Shown: positions 1-6,794 of the stretch, one piece after another | How the letters are laid out: the number at the start of each line of letters is the position of its first letter | Position numbering within the stretch: position 1 is the first letter of the stretch | Translations under genes and position numbers: made by a program | DNA from: an uncultured Mycoplasmatota bacterium | Lineage (GTDB): Bacteria; Bacillota_I; Bacilli_A; RF39; UBA660 | DNA: 11,392 bases | Assembly: GCA_900553765.1 (NCBI GenBank) | Contig: USET01000023.1 | Location: forward strand, 1-11,392 | Direction: 5' to 3' | The notes under the pieces: model-generated | What the model saw: only the letters and a program-made list of their open reading frames with translations | Databases searched by the model: none | Told to the model about the DNA's origin: nothing

Positions 1-1193
1 ATCTTATGATGATTTGTCTGGTGATAGTGATTCATCAATTGATAGATTTCCTCCCAATACGGAAAAATATCTTGTTCTTTTTTCAATATATAAGCATTCG
101 CCTCTTGATATGTATAATTTTTATCTACGGTAATATTCGCACGTCCAAAAGTAACATTTAACAAGTGATAATGTAAATCAAATTGAAACTGATATGTCAC
201 GACATCTCGAGGAACTTGCTCTTCTAGTGAAAAATAGGTTGCAATATCACTTTGTGAAAATAAATGATTTCCAGATTGCGCAAACCATTTTGAAAATGCT
301 GTTGTTTCCATATGAGGCATTTGACGTAATATACTTGCCACATTCGTCGTATATAGTGTTACAATAATTCCATTTTCATCTTTACGAAACGAAATCGCAT
401 CTTCTTTTGCATTTGTATTTTCATTATCGATTGTAAATATGTAATCATTTATATGATTTTGAATCTCATCGTCCACTGTAATCGTTGGTTTAATCGATGG
501 AGAGTGTATATTTCTTTTTAAAGATGTAATCAAAAGTCCATGTGTACGATATCTTGTTCTAAATTGATTCGATAAAAGAAAGCCCAACTCTAAATGATAG
601 TTCTTATTTTGCTCAAAATAAGCTGCCATCTTATTCTCAATATGTGGATATCTTTCAATGATTCCAATGATTCCCTTGGTGATCTTAAGAAAATATTGAT
701 ATCTCTCCTCATCTGGCTGCAACATTGCCTCAAAATACGAATCCATAATTGTTTCAATCAACATCTGATCTTGCACACTTCCAAGCAACCATAGGGAATT
801 ATCATGAATTAAGGTAAGCGCTTTATCGATATCTTGTAAAAAATAAATCGTTCCATAAATTTCCTCTACGATTGAAAGCTCTTCTTCAGGTTTATTTCGA
901 TGTTCTCTATCTAACTTTCGCACACGCTCGTACAATTTTAAGTATGTCTTATAATAAGGTGCAATCATTTTTCCTTGTTCATATAAATCATCGTATAACT
1001 GTTGAATTCGATTCAAAGTTGTAAATAGATACTTCGGATAAAATTCGCATTCATGTGATTCGCAGAAAATAACCTCTTCTTCTAAAAAGCGAATCAGCTT
1101 TTCCACTGTCTCCTCTGGATTTAAGCGATAGATTTCTTGAATCTTCCTTCCATCGATATTTTTGAATTTCATTAAAACTCTTAGTTCATTCAT
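1..1193 (-). CDS. RNase II/R-like (RNB domain) protein, C-terminus outside the window, altered active site
   Basis: Continuous minus-strand frame from ATG at 1193 to the left edge: 397 residues, no stop. GGAG at 1201-1204 lies 7 bases before the ATG, which decides the start over Met8. Residues 1-235 are a charged, probably helical region I do not recognise. From about residue 240 the pattern is that of an RNB exoribonuclease domain: FTIDNENTNAKEDAIS (253-268), then a G-x-x-V-beta segment, and later a VTYQFQFDL...YTYQEAN stretch matching the second conserved RNB block. RNB enzymes degrade RNA 3' to 5' using four aspartates in a TID...D.DDA motif. Here the first (D256) and last (D265) remain, but the second is Ala262 and the third is Glu264. 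The family call rests on motif pattern. Activity is uncertain: it may be inactive, or a divergent RNB subfamily. It is divergent from the FkbM gene. Confidence 0.68.
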   Translation of the reverse strand, partial: MNELRVLMKFKNIDGRKIQEIYRLNPEETVEKLIRFLEEEVIFCESHECEFYPKYLFTTLNRIQQLYDDLYEQGKMIAPYYKTYLKLYERVRKLDREHRNKPEEELSIVEEIYGTIYFLQDIDKALTLIHDNSLWLLGSVQDQMLIETIMDSYFEAMLQPDEERYQYFLKITKGIIGIIERYPHIENKMAAYFEQNKNYHLELGFLLSNQFRTRYRTHGLLITSLKRNIHSPSIKPTITVDDEIQNHINDYIFTIDNENTNAKEDAISFRKDENGIIVTLYTTNVASILRQMPHMETTAFSKWFAQSGNHLFSQSDIATYFSLEEQVPRDVVTYQFQFDLHYHLLNVTFGRANITVDKNYTYQEANAYILKKEQDIFPYWEEIYQLMNHYHQTNHHK

Positions 1194-1305
1194 AAAAAAA
1201 CTCCAATCCTCACCAAACACTTTGCCAACCTAGAATTCTCTTTCCATTTATTTTATCATAATTTATTCTGCTTGAACATATAAAAAAAATAGAAAGAAGG
1301 TATAT
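1194..1305. promoter_or_regulatory. divergent intergenic region between RNB gene and FkbM gene
   Basis: 112 bases that must hold start signals for both flanking genes. On the minus strand TATGAT (1260-1255) is a possible -10 for the RNB gene. On the plus strand TATAAA (1279-1284) could be a -10 for the methyltransferase. Neither has a convincing -35 box at 16-18 bases, so exact promoters are not assigned. No hairpin or repeat was seen. Confidence 0.35.
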
Positions 1306-2244
1306 ATGAATATTACCGATCGAAATTTTTATCAACTCATTCGCTTTTTAAATACACAAAGTGAAGATATGTTGTTTGAAACAATCAAACGACATTATTT
1401 AAATCTCTCCCCTGAGTTACATCAATCATTAGAAGATTATTTTCAAAAGTTCGATTATTGGGGATCGCTAAACGCAGAAAAAAATGATTTCGACCACATT
1501 CATCAAAGGGCCAATGTACTCTTCCACCATTTAGATGATTTTGTTCATCTATATGAACGACTTGAAGATTACCGTTCTAAAAAATTACTGTTCGCAATCT
1601 TAAATAATTGGTATCAATTTGACTTTATTACGCTTGGAAGTGCATTAGAAAAAAACTATAGTCCATACTTTGATCTCGACATCGTTCCAACAGCTGCAGA
1701 AGAAGTTTTCGTCGATTTAGGTGCTTATACAGGAGATACGATCTTAGACTATTTAAACGTCTACGGAGTGGATTCCTATAAAAAAATCTACGGTTATGAA
1801 ATTACCGAAGAAACTTTTCAAAAATTGCAAAAAAATTTACGATTCTATCCGAATATCATTCTGAAAAATAATGCTGTCATCGATCAAAGTCAAACAGTTT
1901 TCATCGAACCTAGTACGGTGGATGCAAGTGCTAATACAGTTCGCGATTATGGTGCGACAAAAATAGAAGCTATCACTCTTGATGAAGACATTAAAGAACC
2001 AATTACTATGTTAAAGATGGATATCGAAGGAAGCGAACAAAAAGCGATTCTAGGAGCAATCAATCATATCAAACAAGATACTCCAAATCTATTTTTATCT
2101 GTTTATCACTCTTTTGAAGACATGTGGAAAATCCCACACATGATCGATGAAATAAAGCCGGGGTACCAATTCTATTTACGAACTCAAGGAAATAATATAT
2201 TTGCAACAGAAGTTACATTAATTGCGATTTATCCAAAAAAATAA
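1306..2244 (+). CDS. FkbM family SAM-dependent methyltransferase
   Basis: 312 residues. AGAAGG at 1295-1300 sits 5 bases before the ATG. The C-terminal half is a class I methyltransferase of the FkbM type: the SAM-binding glycine-rich loop VFVDLGAYTGDT (134-145), an acidic strand end GYEIT (163-167), and the family's LKMDIEGSE block (236-244), then a beta strand LFLSVYHS (262-269). The first ~130 residues are not part of the core fold and hold many aromatic and acidic residues. FkbM enzymes usually O-methylate sugars or other small molecules, but the substrate cannot be read here. No glycosyltransferase neighbours support a polysaccharide role. It stands alone between a divergent RNB gene and a convergent Nudix-HAD pair, and its stop codon lies in the shared terminator. 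Family call is firm; function is open. Confidence 0.85.
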   Translation: MNITDRNFYQLIRFLNTQSEDMLFETIKRHYLNLSPELHQSLEDYFQKFDYWGSLNAEKNDFDHIHQRANVLFHHLDDFVHLYERLEDYRSKKLLFAILNNWYQFDFITLGSALEKNYSPYFDLDIVPTAAEEVFVDLGAYTGDTILDYLNVYGVDSYKKIYGYEITEETFQKLQKNLRFYPNIILKNNAVIDQSQTVFIEPSTVDASANTVRDYGATKIEAITLDEDIKEPITMLKMDIEGSEQKAILGAINHIKQDTPNLFLSVYHSFEDMWKIPHMIDEIKPGYQFYLRTQGNNIFATEVTLIAIYPKK

Positions 2245-2263
2245 AGTTCACAAAGTGAACTTT
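2243..2263. terminator. bidirectional hairpin terminator between FkbM and HAD genes
   Basis: Perfect 9-bp stem AAAGTTCAC/GTGAACTTT with an AAA loop. A T-run follows on the plus strand (to 2265), and a run of seven T on the minus strand (complement of 2235-2241). The stem begins inside the TAA of the FkbM gene (2242-2244) and ends at the base before the HAD stop (2266-2264), so it serves both convergent genes. Confidence 0.88.
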
Positions 2264-2965
2264 TTATTGTTCCATAATATCATAAATCATTTGAAAAACA
2301 GAATCATAACTTCCTTTAGCATATGGTATCAAAGCTGAAACTGAATGGTTCATTCGAAAGCCGTGAAATGTCTTGATCATAAGAAGATCCGTATTACCAT
2401 CACCTATCGTATATATTTGCGATCCATCCCAATGAAATTTATCTGCTAGCAAGGAAATCGCATGTGCCTTATTTACTGAAGATGCCACAATTTCTAATTT
2501 ACAATCGGAGATATGATAAGCAATGAGCTTTCCTTCATATGTAGTATTTACGTCAAATTCTACTTCTCGTGCGGTTCTATCATCATTATATTCTAAATGA
2601 ATTTTTGAAAGATGTGAATCTGTAATTTGTAATCTGCTTTCTTTACCACTACAGCAAAATGAATAAGTACACAACTCCAAACGTAATACGCGTTGCAGAC
2701 TTTCTATCACAGAATCATCTATCTCTACATGATACAAAATTCGATCGTGTTGATCCAATATCATCGCTCCATGATTGATAATTACATAATCGTAGTGCAA
2801 TTGATATCGATCAGCTTCTCTCTTAAAATCTTGATAACTTCTCCCTGTTGCAAACACGAAAATATTTCCTTGTTCGCGGAATAATTTCACTGCTCTTTGA
2901 TTTTCTTTTAAATCCTCTATTGCTGTATGAAATGTTCTATCATAATCACTGACTACTATCTTCAT
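2264..2965 (-). CDS. HAD superfamily (Cof/IIB type) phosphatase
   Basis: 233 residues. Motif I is DYDRT (7-11; D7 nucleophile, D9 acid/base), motif II is FATGR (38-42, Thr40), motif III Lys is probably K166, and motif IV is GDGNTD (188-193, Asp189 and Asp193 for Mg2+). The middle portion (about 80-165) is the IIB cap. Members dephosphorylate small phosphorylated metabolites such as sugar phosphates or pyridoxal phosphate; the cap sets substrate and does not show it here. Slight oddities: Arg instead of Gly in motif I, and Thr instead of the usual Asn before the last Asp of motif IV. Length is a little short for the family (commonly ~260-280). The ATG at 2965 overlaps the Nudix stop as ATGA, with AAGAGG at 2976-2971 as ribosome site, so the two genes are co-translated. 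Confidence 0.88.
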   Translation of the reverse strand: MKIVVSDYDRTFHTAIEDLKENQRAVKLFREQGNIFVFATGRSYQDFKREADRYQLHYDYVIINHGAMILDQHDRILYHVEIDDSVIESLQRVLRLELCTYSFCCSGKESRLQITDSHLSKIHLEYNDDRTAREVEFDVNTTYEGKLIAYHISDCKLEIVASSVNKAHAISLLADKFHWDGSQIYTIGDGNTDLLMIKTFHGFRMNHSVSALIPYAKGSYDSVFQMIYDIMEQ

Positions 2966-3492
2966 ACAAGCCTCTTAATTTGTTTTGACTTAGGTGGTCG
3001 ATATTCGAATATACTTTGTAAATCACCGTCATCTTTCACAAATACGGGTAATTCATGTTGTTTACGATCGCGATAATAGGCAATAAATAGTTTCATATTA
3101 GGTATTAAATTCGTCTCTAAATCATATTCCAATACTTCTTCAATTGGAACCCACTTTGTCTCTAAATATTTTCTTCTTGAACAAAGGTCTTTCTTTTCAA
3201 GTATTCTACAAACCTTTCCTACAGCAATCATATGGACAAAATTTCCGTCGGAAGTGCCAATCATCCATTGCCATGGTCGCGTCATATGTTTCCCCACCTC
3301 GATATTTAAACCACACTCTTTTTTTACTTCTTTTTTAAATGTTTCAGTAGTAGTTTCCCCTAACTCCATACTTCCGCTTGGAATTTCCCACTTGCTACAA
3401 TAATCTCCAATAGATTTTTTTCTCATCAAAAATATTGTGTTCTTCTCCTCATTGATGATAAATGCTTTCATAGTTATGATTTGTCTTTGCAT
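2962..3492 (-). CDS. Nudix hydrolase with divergent Nudix box
   Basis: 176 residues. Start ATG at 3492 is set by AGGAG about 8 bases upstream. The Nudix box spans residues 40-62: Gly40, five residues, Glu46, seven residues, then KEVKKECGL. Compared with the consensus GX5EX7REUXEEXGU, Arg is Lys54 and the first Glu of the EE pair is Lys58; Glu55 and Glu59, which carry most of the Mg2+ and catalytic function, remain. The WEIPSG strand before the box is typical. Nudix enzymes cleave nucleoside diphosphates linked to another group; the substrate is not evident. The C-terminus (about 145-176) is extended and basic. It is the first gene of a two-gene operon with the HAD phosphatase, sharing ATGA, which suggests sequential hydrolysis of a phosphorylated metabolite; that is inference. 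Confidence 0.85.
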   Translation of the reverse strand: MQRQIITMKAFIINEEKNTIFLMRKKSIGDYCSKWEIPSGSMELGETTTETFKKEVKKECGLNIEVGKHMTRPWQWMIGTSDGNFVHMIAVGKVCRILEKKDLCSRRKYLETKWVPIEEVLEYDLETNLIPNMKLFIAYYRDRKQHELPVFVKDDGDLQSIFEYRPPKSKQIKRLV

Positions 3493-3532
3493 ACAACTTA
3501 CTCCTATTTTCTACCCCTATTCTTCTACTCTC

Positions 3533-3561
3533 ATTATATATGATAGAAATCAAAAATGACA
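3533..3561 (-). promoter_or_regulatory. probable promoter of the Nudix-HAD operon
   Basis: Minus strand: perfect -10 TATAAT (3538-3533) with a weak -35 TGTCAT (3561-3556) at 17 bases. Transcription would start near 3526, giving a ~34-base leader to the ATG at 3492. The -10 is convincing and the -35 is poor. Confidence 0.45.
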
Positions 3562-3563
3562 GC

Positions 3564-3592
3564 TTGTAATTCATTATAATATTTGCTATAAT
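3564..3592 (+). promoter_or_regulatory. promoter of tRNA-Leu
   Basis: -35 TTGTAA (3564-3569), 17-base spacer, -10 TATAAT (3587-3592) preceded by TGC, an extended -10. The predicted start is near 3599, a few bases before the mature tRNA 5' end at 3605. A second TATAAT (3575-3580) lies inside the spacer. Confidence 0.75.
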
Positions 3593-3604
3593 GGTTATGG
3601 ACCC

Positions 3605-3691
3605 GCTCGTGTGGTGAAATTGGTAGACGCGATGGACTCAAAATCCATTGGTAGCAATACCATGCCGGTTCGAGTCCGGCCACGAGCACCA
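3605..3691 (+). tRNA. tRNA-Leu (anticodon CAA)
   Basis: 87 nt class II tRNA. Acceptor arms GCTCGTG (3605-3611) and CACGAGC (3681-3687) pair perfectly, then discriminator A and an encoded CCA end (3689-3691). Anticodon stem ATGGA/TCCAT encloses the loop CTCAAAA, giving anticodon CAA at 3639-3641, which reads UUG leucine codons. A long variable arm GGTA/TACC (typical of Leu/Ser) precedes the T arm GCCGG-TTCGAGT-CCGGC. It is transcribed alone, with its own promoter and terminator. No integrated element follows its 3' end. Confidence 0.96.
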
Positions 3692-3701
3692 TATTGATAT
3701 C

Positions 3702-3730
3702 AAACCCGAACTGTTATAGTTCGAGTTTTT
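3702..3730 (+). terminator. terminator of tRNA-Leu
   Basis: Stem AAACCCGAACT/AGTTCGAGTTT (one C-A mismatch), loop GTTAT, then a T run (3726-3730). It lies 10 bases after the CCA end and ends transcription before the next gene. Confidence 0.85.
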
Positions 3731-3782
3731 GTATACTTTCATAATTTTATATTTTATGTTATCATTGCATAGAGGTGATAAG

Positions 3783-4427
3783 ATGGCAAGTGTTATGATT
3801 CATCTTGCAGTTGCAAAAGAAATCAACAAGACTATTCATCAAAATGAAAAAGATTTTTTACTAGGCGCCATTGCCCCAGATCTTAGTAAACAAATTGGGC
3901 AGACAAAAGAACGATCTCATTTTATAGATATGATCGATGATCCAAACCAAAAAGACATTCCGAATTTAAATCGATTCTTACAAAAATATCAATCGAAATT
4001 AGATCATCCTTTCATTTTAGGTTATTATGTTCATTTATATACTGACTATCTATGGTTTAAATATTTTGTTCCTGAATTTCAGCATGAGAAATCTATTACA
4101 CTATTAAATGGTGAAACACTTCCTTTATCACGCAAGGAAGGAATCAAATATATTTATAATGACTATACCGATCTCAATATTAAATTATTAGATGCTTACC
4201 ACATGGACCTTTCTCTTTTTTACGAGCCACTGTCTCTTCCTGAAATTGAGATGGATGAAATTCCTATCGATCAACTTTCAATTCTAGTAGATAAAATGGG
4301 CGTCATTATTCAAAATTCAAAACAACAGAAAAATTACGTTTTTAATCTCAATCAAGTAAAACAGTTTATCAAAACAACAACGGAAATGATCACGTCAGAT
4401 ATTTTAGAAAAACAAAAGAAGCTATAA
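3783..4427 (+). CDS. putative Zn-dependent phospholipase C-like metalloprotein
   Basis: 214 residues from ATG at 3783. This start is chosen because AGAGGTGAT (3771-3779) precedes it. The frame is open to 3729, but that earlier ATG is within the tRNA terminator and has no ribosome site. Candidate metal ligands match the zinc-dependent phospholipase C (PF00882-like) pattern of small hydrolases: His7 (MIHLAVAKEI), Asp33 in LGAIAPD (27-33), His46 (RSHF), and His84 plus Asp88 in GYYVHLYTDYLW (80-91). There is no signal peptide or membrane segment, so it is probably cytoplasmic, unlike secreted PLC toxins. True substrate is unknown; proteins of this type are often annotated only as hydrolases. It is convergent with scpB and stands alone. 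The assignment rests on motif spacing and is moderate. Confidence 0.62.
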   Translation: MASVMIHLAVAKEINKTIHQNEKDFLLGAIAPDLSKQIGQTKERSHFIDMIDDPNQKDIPNLNRFLQKYQSKLDHPFILGYYVHLYTDYLWFKYFVPEFQHEKSITLLNGETLPLSRKEGIKYIYNDYTDLNIKLLDAYHMDLSLFYEPLSLPEIEMDEIPIDQLSILVDKMGVIIQNSKQQKNYVFNLNQVKQFIKTTTEMITSDILEKQKKL

Positions 4428-4439
4428 CAAGCTTCTTTT
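4414..4439. terminator. bidirectional terminator between the PLC-like gene and scpB
   Basis: Stem AAAAGAAGCT (4414-4423) with AGCTTCTTTT (4430-4439), 6-base loop. T runs follow on both strands. The plus-strand TAA (4425-4427) is in the loop, and the last stem base is the final base of the scpB stop (4441-4439). Confidence 0.85.
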
Positions 4440-4999
4440 TATTCATCTTCTTTGTATCTCGATTGGAATAAGTCAGTTTCTTCGTTTTTTTCTTCTACTG
4501 GATCTAATCTCGGTAGATCTTCTTTCTTCGACAATCCAAAATAATCTAAAAATTGTTGCGTCGTTCCATACAAATTTGGTCGTCCAGGTAAATCTGATTT
4601 TCCTACTTCTTGAATTAAATTTTTATTTAATAATTTACGGATCATATGACTACTACTTACACCGCGAATATCATCTACTTGCATACGAGTAACTGGTTCG
4701 TTATAAGCAATTATAGCCAATGTTTCAAGTGCCGCCTGACTTAAAAACGACTGATCTATGTCTTCTACTAATTTCTGATATATTTCTTTATGTTCTTTCT
4801 TCGTCGTTAATTTAAACGTATCCCCAAATAATGCGATATGAATTCCACGAGTTTCTGCTTGATAATCACCCTCTAATTGATTCAGAAGTTCTAGTGCTTT
4901 TGCTTCGTCTATTTCTAACACTTCTGCGATTTGTTTCAATGTAATGCCATCACTTCCAACCACAAAAAGAAGACCTTCCAATAGCGCTTTTTGATTCAC
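4439..4999 (-). CDS. scpB: segregation and condensation protein B
   Basis: 186 residues, normal for ScpB. It is the winged-helix (kite) subunit of the SMC-ScpA-ScpB condensin, which organises the nucleoid and helps chromosome segregation. The first winged helix is at about 1-75. The second (86-155) carries the signature LSQAALETLAIIAYNEPVTR (86-105), IRGVSS (111-116) and GRPNLYGTTQQFLDYFGL (139-156). The C-terminal ~30 residues are acidic. The start is GTG at 4999, with a strong AAGGAGG inside the 3' end of scpA about 8 bases upstream. One base separates the scpA stop from this start, so the pair is translationally linked with balanced output. Confidence 0.95.
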   Translation of the reverse strand: MNQKALLEGLLFVVGSDGITLKQIAEVLEIDEAKALELLNQLEGDYQAETRGIHIALFGDTFKLTTKKEHKEIYQKLVEDIDQSFLSQAALETLAIIAYNEPVTRMQVDDIRGVSSSHMIRKLLNKNLIQEVGKSDLPGRPNLYGTTQQFLDYFGLSKKEDLPRLDPVEEKNEETDLFQSRYKEDE

Positions 5000-5000
5000 G

Positions 5001-5726
5001 TTATTTTCCCTCCTTTGCTAAAATTTCAATACTTTCAAAATTATGATCTTGTCTGATTTGACATTCTTGCTTCTTAGCCAAATCTAAAATAGATAAAAAA
5101 GTTACAACAAAATAATCTTTCGTATAGACTTCAAATAATTCATCGAATGATATTTTTCCTTTTTCTTTTAAAATACTTTTAATTTCTTTACTGCGAGTAC
5201 TAACAGAATACTCACGTTTTGTCACTTTTGTACTAAGTGGCTTCTCTAATTCTTTTCTTGCTAAAAACTTTTGAAAAGCCACAAGTAAATCATCTAAACT
5301 TACGTCGTCAATCATAACGTCATCACTCTGTTGAAATTGTTTTAAATCTAATGGTTCTGTTGTATAAACTTGTTTTCTATTTTCCTCTAACTCCTTTAAT
5401 TCTGGTGTGACCTCTTTATATCGTTTATACTCTAATAAGCGTTCTATGAGACGAGCTTTCGGATCTTCTTCATAATCATCTTCTAATTCTTGTTTCTTGC
5501 GAGGAAGTAATTCTCTTGATTTCATCTCTAATAATTCCGCTGCCATTACTAAATATTCACTTGCGATATTTAAATTCAATTCTTCCATCGCGTCAATATA
5601 ATCCATATATTGTTTCGTGATCTCCTCTACGGAGATATCTAATATTTCAATGTCCGATTCCTTAATTAAATGAAGAAGTAAATCCAATGGTCCTTCAAAC
5701 TCGTGAATCATTATCTTGTAATTCAT
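5001..5726 (-). CDS. scpA: segregation and condensation protein A (kleisin)
   Basis: 241 residues from ATG at 5726. The frame is open to a GTG at 5744, but the conserved ScpA start pattern MNYKIMIHEFEGPLDLLLHL fits the ATG, and the GTG has no ribosome site. ScpA is the kleisin that bridges the SMC heads and binds an ScpB dimer. The N-terminal helical domain (EFEGPLDLLL, 9-18; EYLVMAAELLEMKSRELLP, 57-75) contacts the SMC neck. An acidic linker follows (about 80-170), and the C-terminal winged helix (about 180-240, with SFDELFEVY and VVTFLSILDLAKK) binds the SMC cap. scpA leads the operon and scpB follows after one base. smc is not in the window, as is common in Bacillota. Confidence 0.95.
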   Translation of the reverse strand: MNYKIMIHEFEGPLDLLLHLIKESDIEILDISVEEITKQYMDYIDAMEELNLNIASEYLVMAAELLEMKSRELLPRKKQELEDDYEEDPKARLIERLLEYKRYKEVTPELKELEENRKQVYTTEPLDLKQFQQSDDVMIDDVSLDDLLVAFQKFLARKELEKPLSTKVTKREYSVSTRSKEIKSILKEKGKISFDELFEVYTKDYFVVTFLSILDLAKKQECQIRQDHNFESIEILAKEGK

Positions 5727-5749
5727 ATTCTCACATCCGTTCACACCAT

Positions 5750-5755
5750 ATTATA
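5750..5755 (-). promoter_or_regulatory. probable -10 box of scpAB
   Basis: TATAAT on the minus strand, 24 bases from the scpA ATG, overlapped upstream by TATGAT (5760-5755). No clear -35 at 16-18 bases (TAGATG is the hexamer at 17). Predicted leader is about 17 bases. Confidence 0.4.
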
Positions 5756-5800
5756 TCATATTCAATTCCAATCATCTAGGTTCTTTTAGGTATCACGATA

Positions 5801-5829
5801 TTGAGAGAATATGCGATGTATGTTATACT
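5801..5829 (+). promoter_or_regulatory. promoter of the RNHCP gene
   Basis: -35 TTGAGA (5801-5806), 17-base spacer, -10 TATACT (5824-5829) with an upstream TG (5821-5822), an extended -10. The expected start is near 5836, only ~10 bases before the ATG and within the AAGGTG ribosome site (5835-5840), so the leader would be very short. Confidence 0.68.
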
Positions 5830-5845
5830 ATGAAAAGGTGATCTT

Positions 5846-6151
5846 ATGAAACATTTTACCATGAAAGATGAAACATTTATATGTGAACATTGTGGAAAAT
5901 CTGTTCCTAAATTGAACTATACGGCACGAGATCACTGCCCATATTGTCTGTTTTCAAAACATGTAGATATTATGCCTGGAGATCGTGCGAATCAATGTTT
6001 GGGACTTTTAAAACCTATCGGAATCGAAAAGTTTAAACATACTTATAAAATTATCTATGAATGTGAACGATGCCATCAAAAGCACAAAAATATCATGGCA
6101 AACGATGACGATATGGATCAAATTATAGAACTATCAAAAATAAGTTACTAA
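5846..6151 (+). CDS. RNHCP domain zinc-ribbon protein
   Basis: 101 residues. AAGGTG at 5835-5840 sets the ATG. Zinc-binding Cys pairs are C13-x2-C16, C31-x2-C34 and C73-x2-C76, with Cys51 also present. The segment TARDHCPYCLFSKHVD (26-41), followed by MPGDR (43-47) and PIGIE (57-61), matches the RNHCP domain (named for its Arg-Asn-His-Cys-Pro motif; here Asp replaces Asn). The molecular role of this domain is not established; a nucleic-acid or ribosome-related zinc-ribbon role is possible but not shown. It is a single-gene unit divergent from scpAB and convergent with the acidic membrane protein. Family assignment is confident, function unknown. Confidence 0.85.
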   Translation: MKHFTMKDETFICEHCGKSVPKLNYTARDHCPYCLFSKHVDIMPGDRANQCLGLLKPIGIEKFKHTYKIIYECERCHQKHKNIMANDDDMDQIIELSKISY

Positions 6152-6184
6152 AAAACTTGAATGGTAATTTTCATTCAAGTTTTT
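6151..6184. terminator. bidirectional terminator between RNHCP gene and acidic membrane protein
   Basis: Perfect 13-bp stem AAAAACTTGAATG (6151-6163) with CATTCAAGTTTTT (6172-6184), 8-base loop. The A and T ends of the stem give T tails on either strand. The stem starts at the last base of the plus stop codon and ends within the minus stop codon (6185-6183). Confidence 0.9.
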
Positions 6185-6794
6185 ATTCGAACATTTTTAA
6201 AATAAATGGAATCAAAGCCGTAAAGATAATAAGACAACCAAAGATAATGATGACAAAAATAATTCCTTTTTTATTTTCTTTCGATTCATCCTTTGTTTCT
6301 TTTACTGTCTCCGCTGCTGCCGCTTTTAACAACTCTTTATTAAGTAACATTGTATTTTCCAAGCTCGAATGAATTAACTCCTCATCGATCTTTGGTTCTG
6401 ATTCCGATACTTTTTCAGTTGCCTCCGCTACAACTGGTTGTTCTGATAAATTCGCCTTTACGTCTTCTTTCGATGTCTCTTCCATAGGAGCGATATTTTC
6501 TTCTTTTATCTTAACCTCTTCTTGTTTATCAACCATAGGTTTTAATGGTTGAGGTTGAGCTATATGCGCTTCCTCTTTGTGTGTCGCAAGTGTTTCACGA
6601 CGTAATTCCTCTTGCAACTGTGTCATGGCAGGAGCGGATTCTATCTTACGCTCCTCGATCGGTGTTGCACCACTATCTTTTTCTTCTTCTATATCATTTT
6701 GTTTTTTCTGTGGTTCTGCGGGTATTTCATCATCAAAATCATCGATAATCTCAATCTCTTCTAATACTTCATTTTCTTCTTTTTGCATGAACAT
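6183..6794 (-). CDS. acidic tail-anchored membrane protein, function unknown
   Basis: 203 residues if started at ATG 6794, 201 from the in-frame ATG 6788. The only ribosome-like signal is GGGGG (6799-6795): it touches the first ATG but sits 6 bases before the second, so Met3 is the likelier start. I do not recognise a family. Residues 1-170 are low-complexity, very rich in Glu, Lys, Gln, Pro and Ala and without Cys, and predicted to be disordered with some helical stretches (for example 52-72 and 140-165). Residues 177-199 (GIIFVIIIFGCLIIFTALIPFIL) form one strong membrane segment after a KENKK basic stop, leaving three residues outside: a tail-anchored topology with the acidic domain in the cytoplasm. 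It lies between scpAB and mraY; a cell-envelope or division scaffold role is only a guess. Confidence 0.7.
   Translation of the reverse strand: MFMQKEENEVLEEIEIIDDFDDEIPAEPQKKQNDIEEEKDSGATPIEERKIESAPAMTQLQEELRRETLATHKEEAHIAQPQPLKPMVDKQEEVKIKEENIAPMEETSKEDVKANLSEQPVVAEATEKVSESEPKIDEELIHSSLENTMLLNKELLKAAAAETVKETKDESKENKKGIIFVIIIFGCLIIFTALIPFILKMFE

Noticed and set aside
594..794. Plus-strand open frame within the RNB gene
   Set aside because: Shadow of a continuous minus-strand gene; no ribosome site and no recognisable product.
3729..3782. Upstream in-frame ATG extension of the PLC-like gene
   Set aside because: It starts inside the tRNA terminator, has no ribosome site, and encodes residues unlike the conserved N-terminus; AGAGGTGAT supports ATG 3783.
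3605..3782. Possible integration site of a mobile element at the tRNA-Leu 3' end
   Set aside because: No integrase and no repeated copy of the tRNA 3' end was seen in the window.
5727..5744. GTG start extending scpA by six residues
   Set aside because: No ribosome site precedes it, and the conserved ScpA N-terminus begins at ATG 5726.
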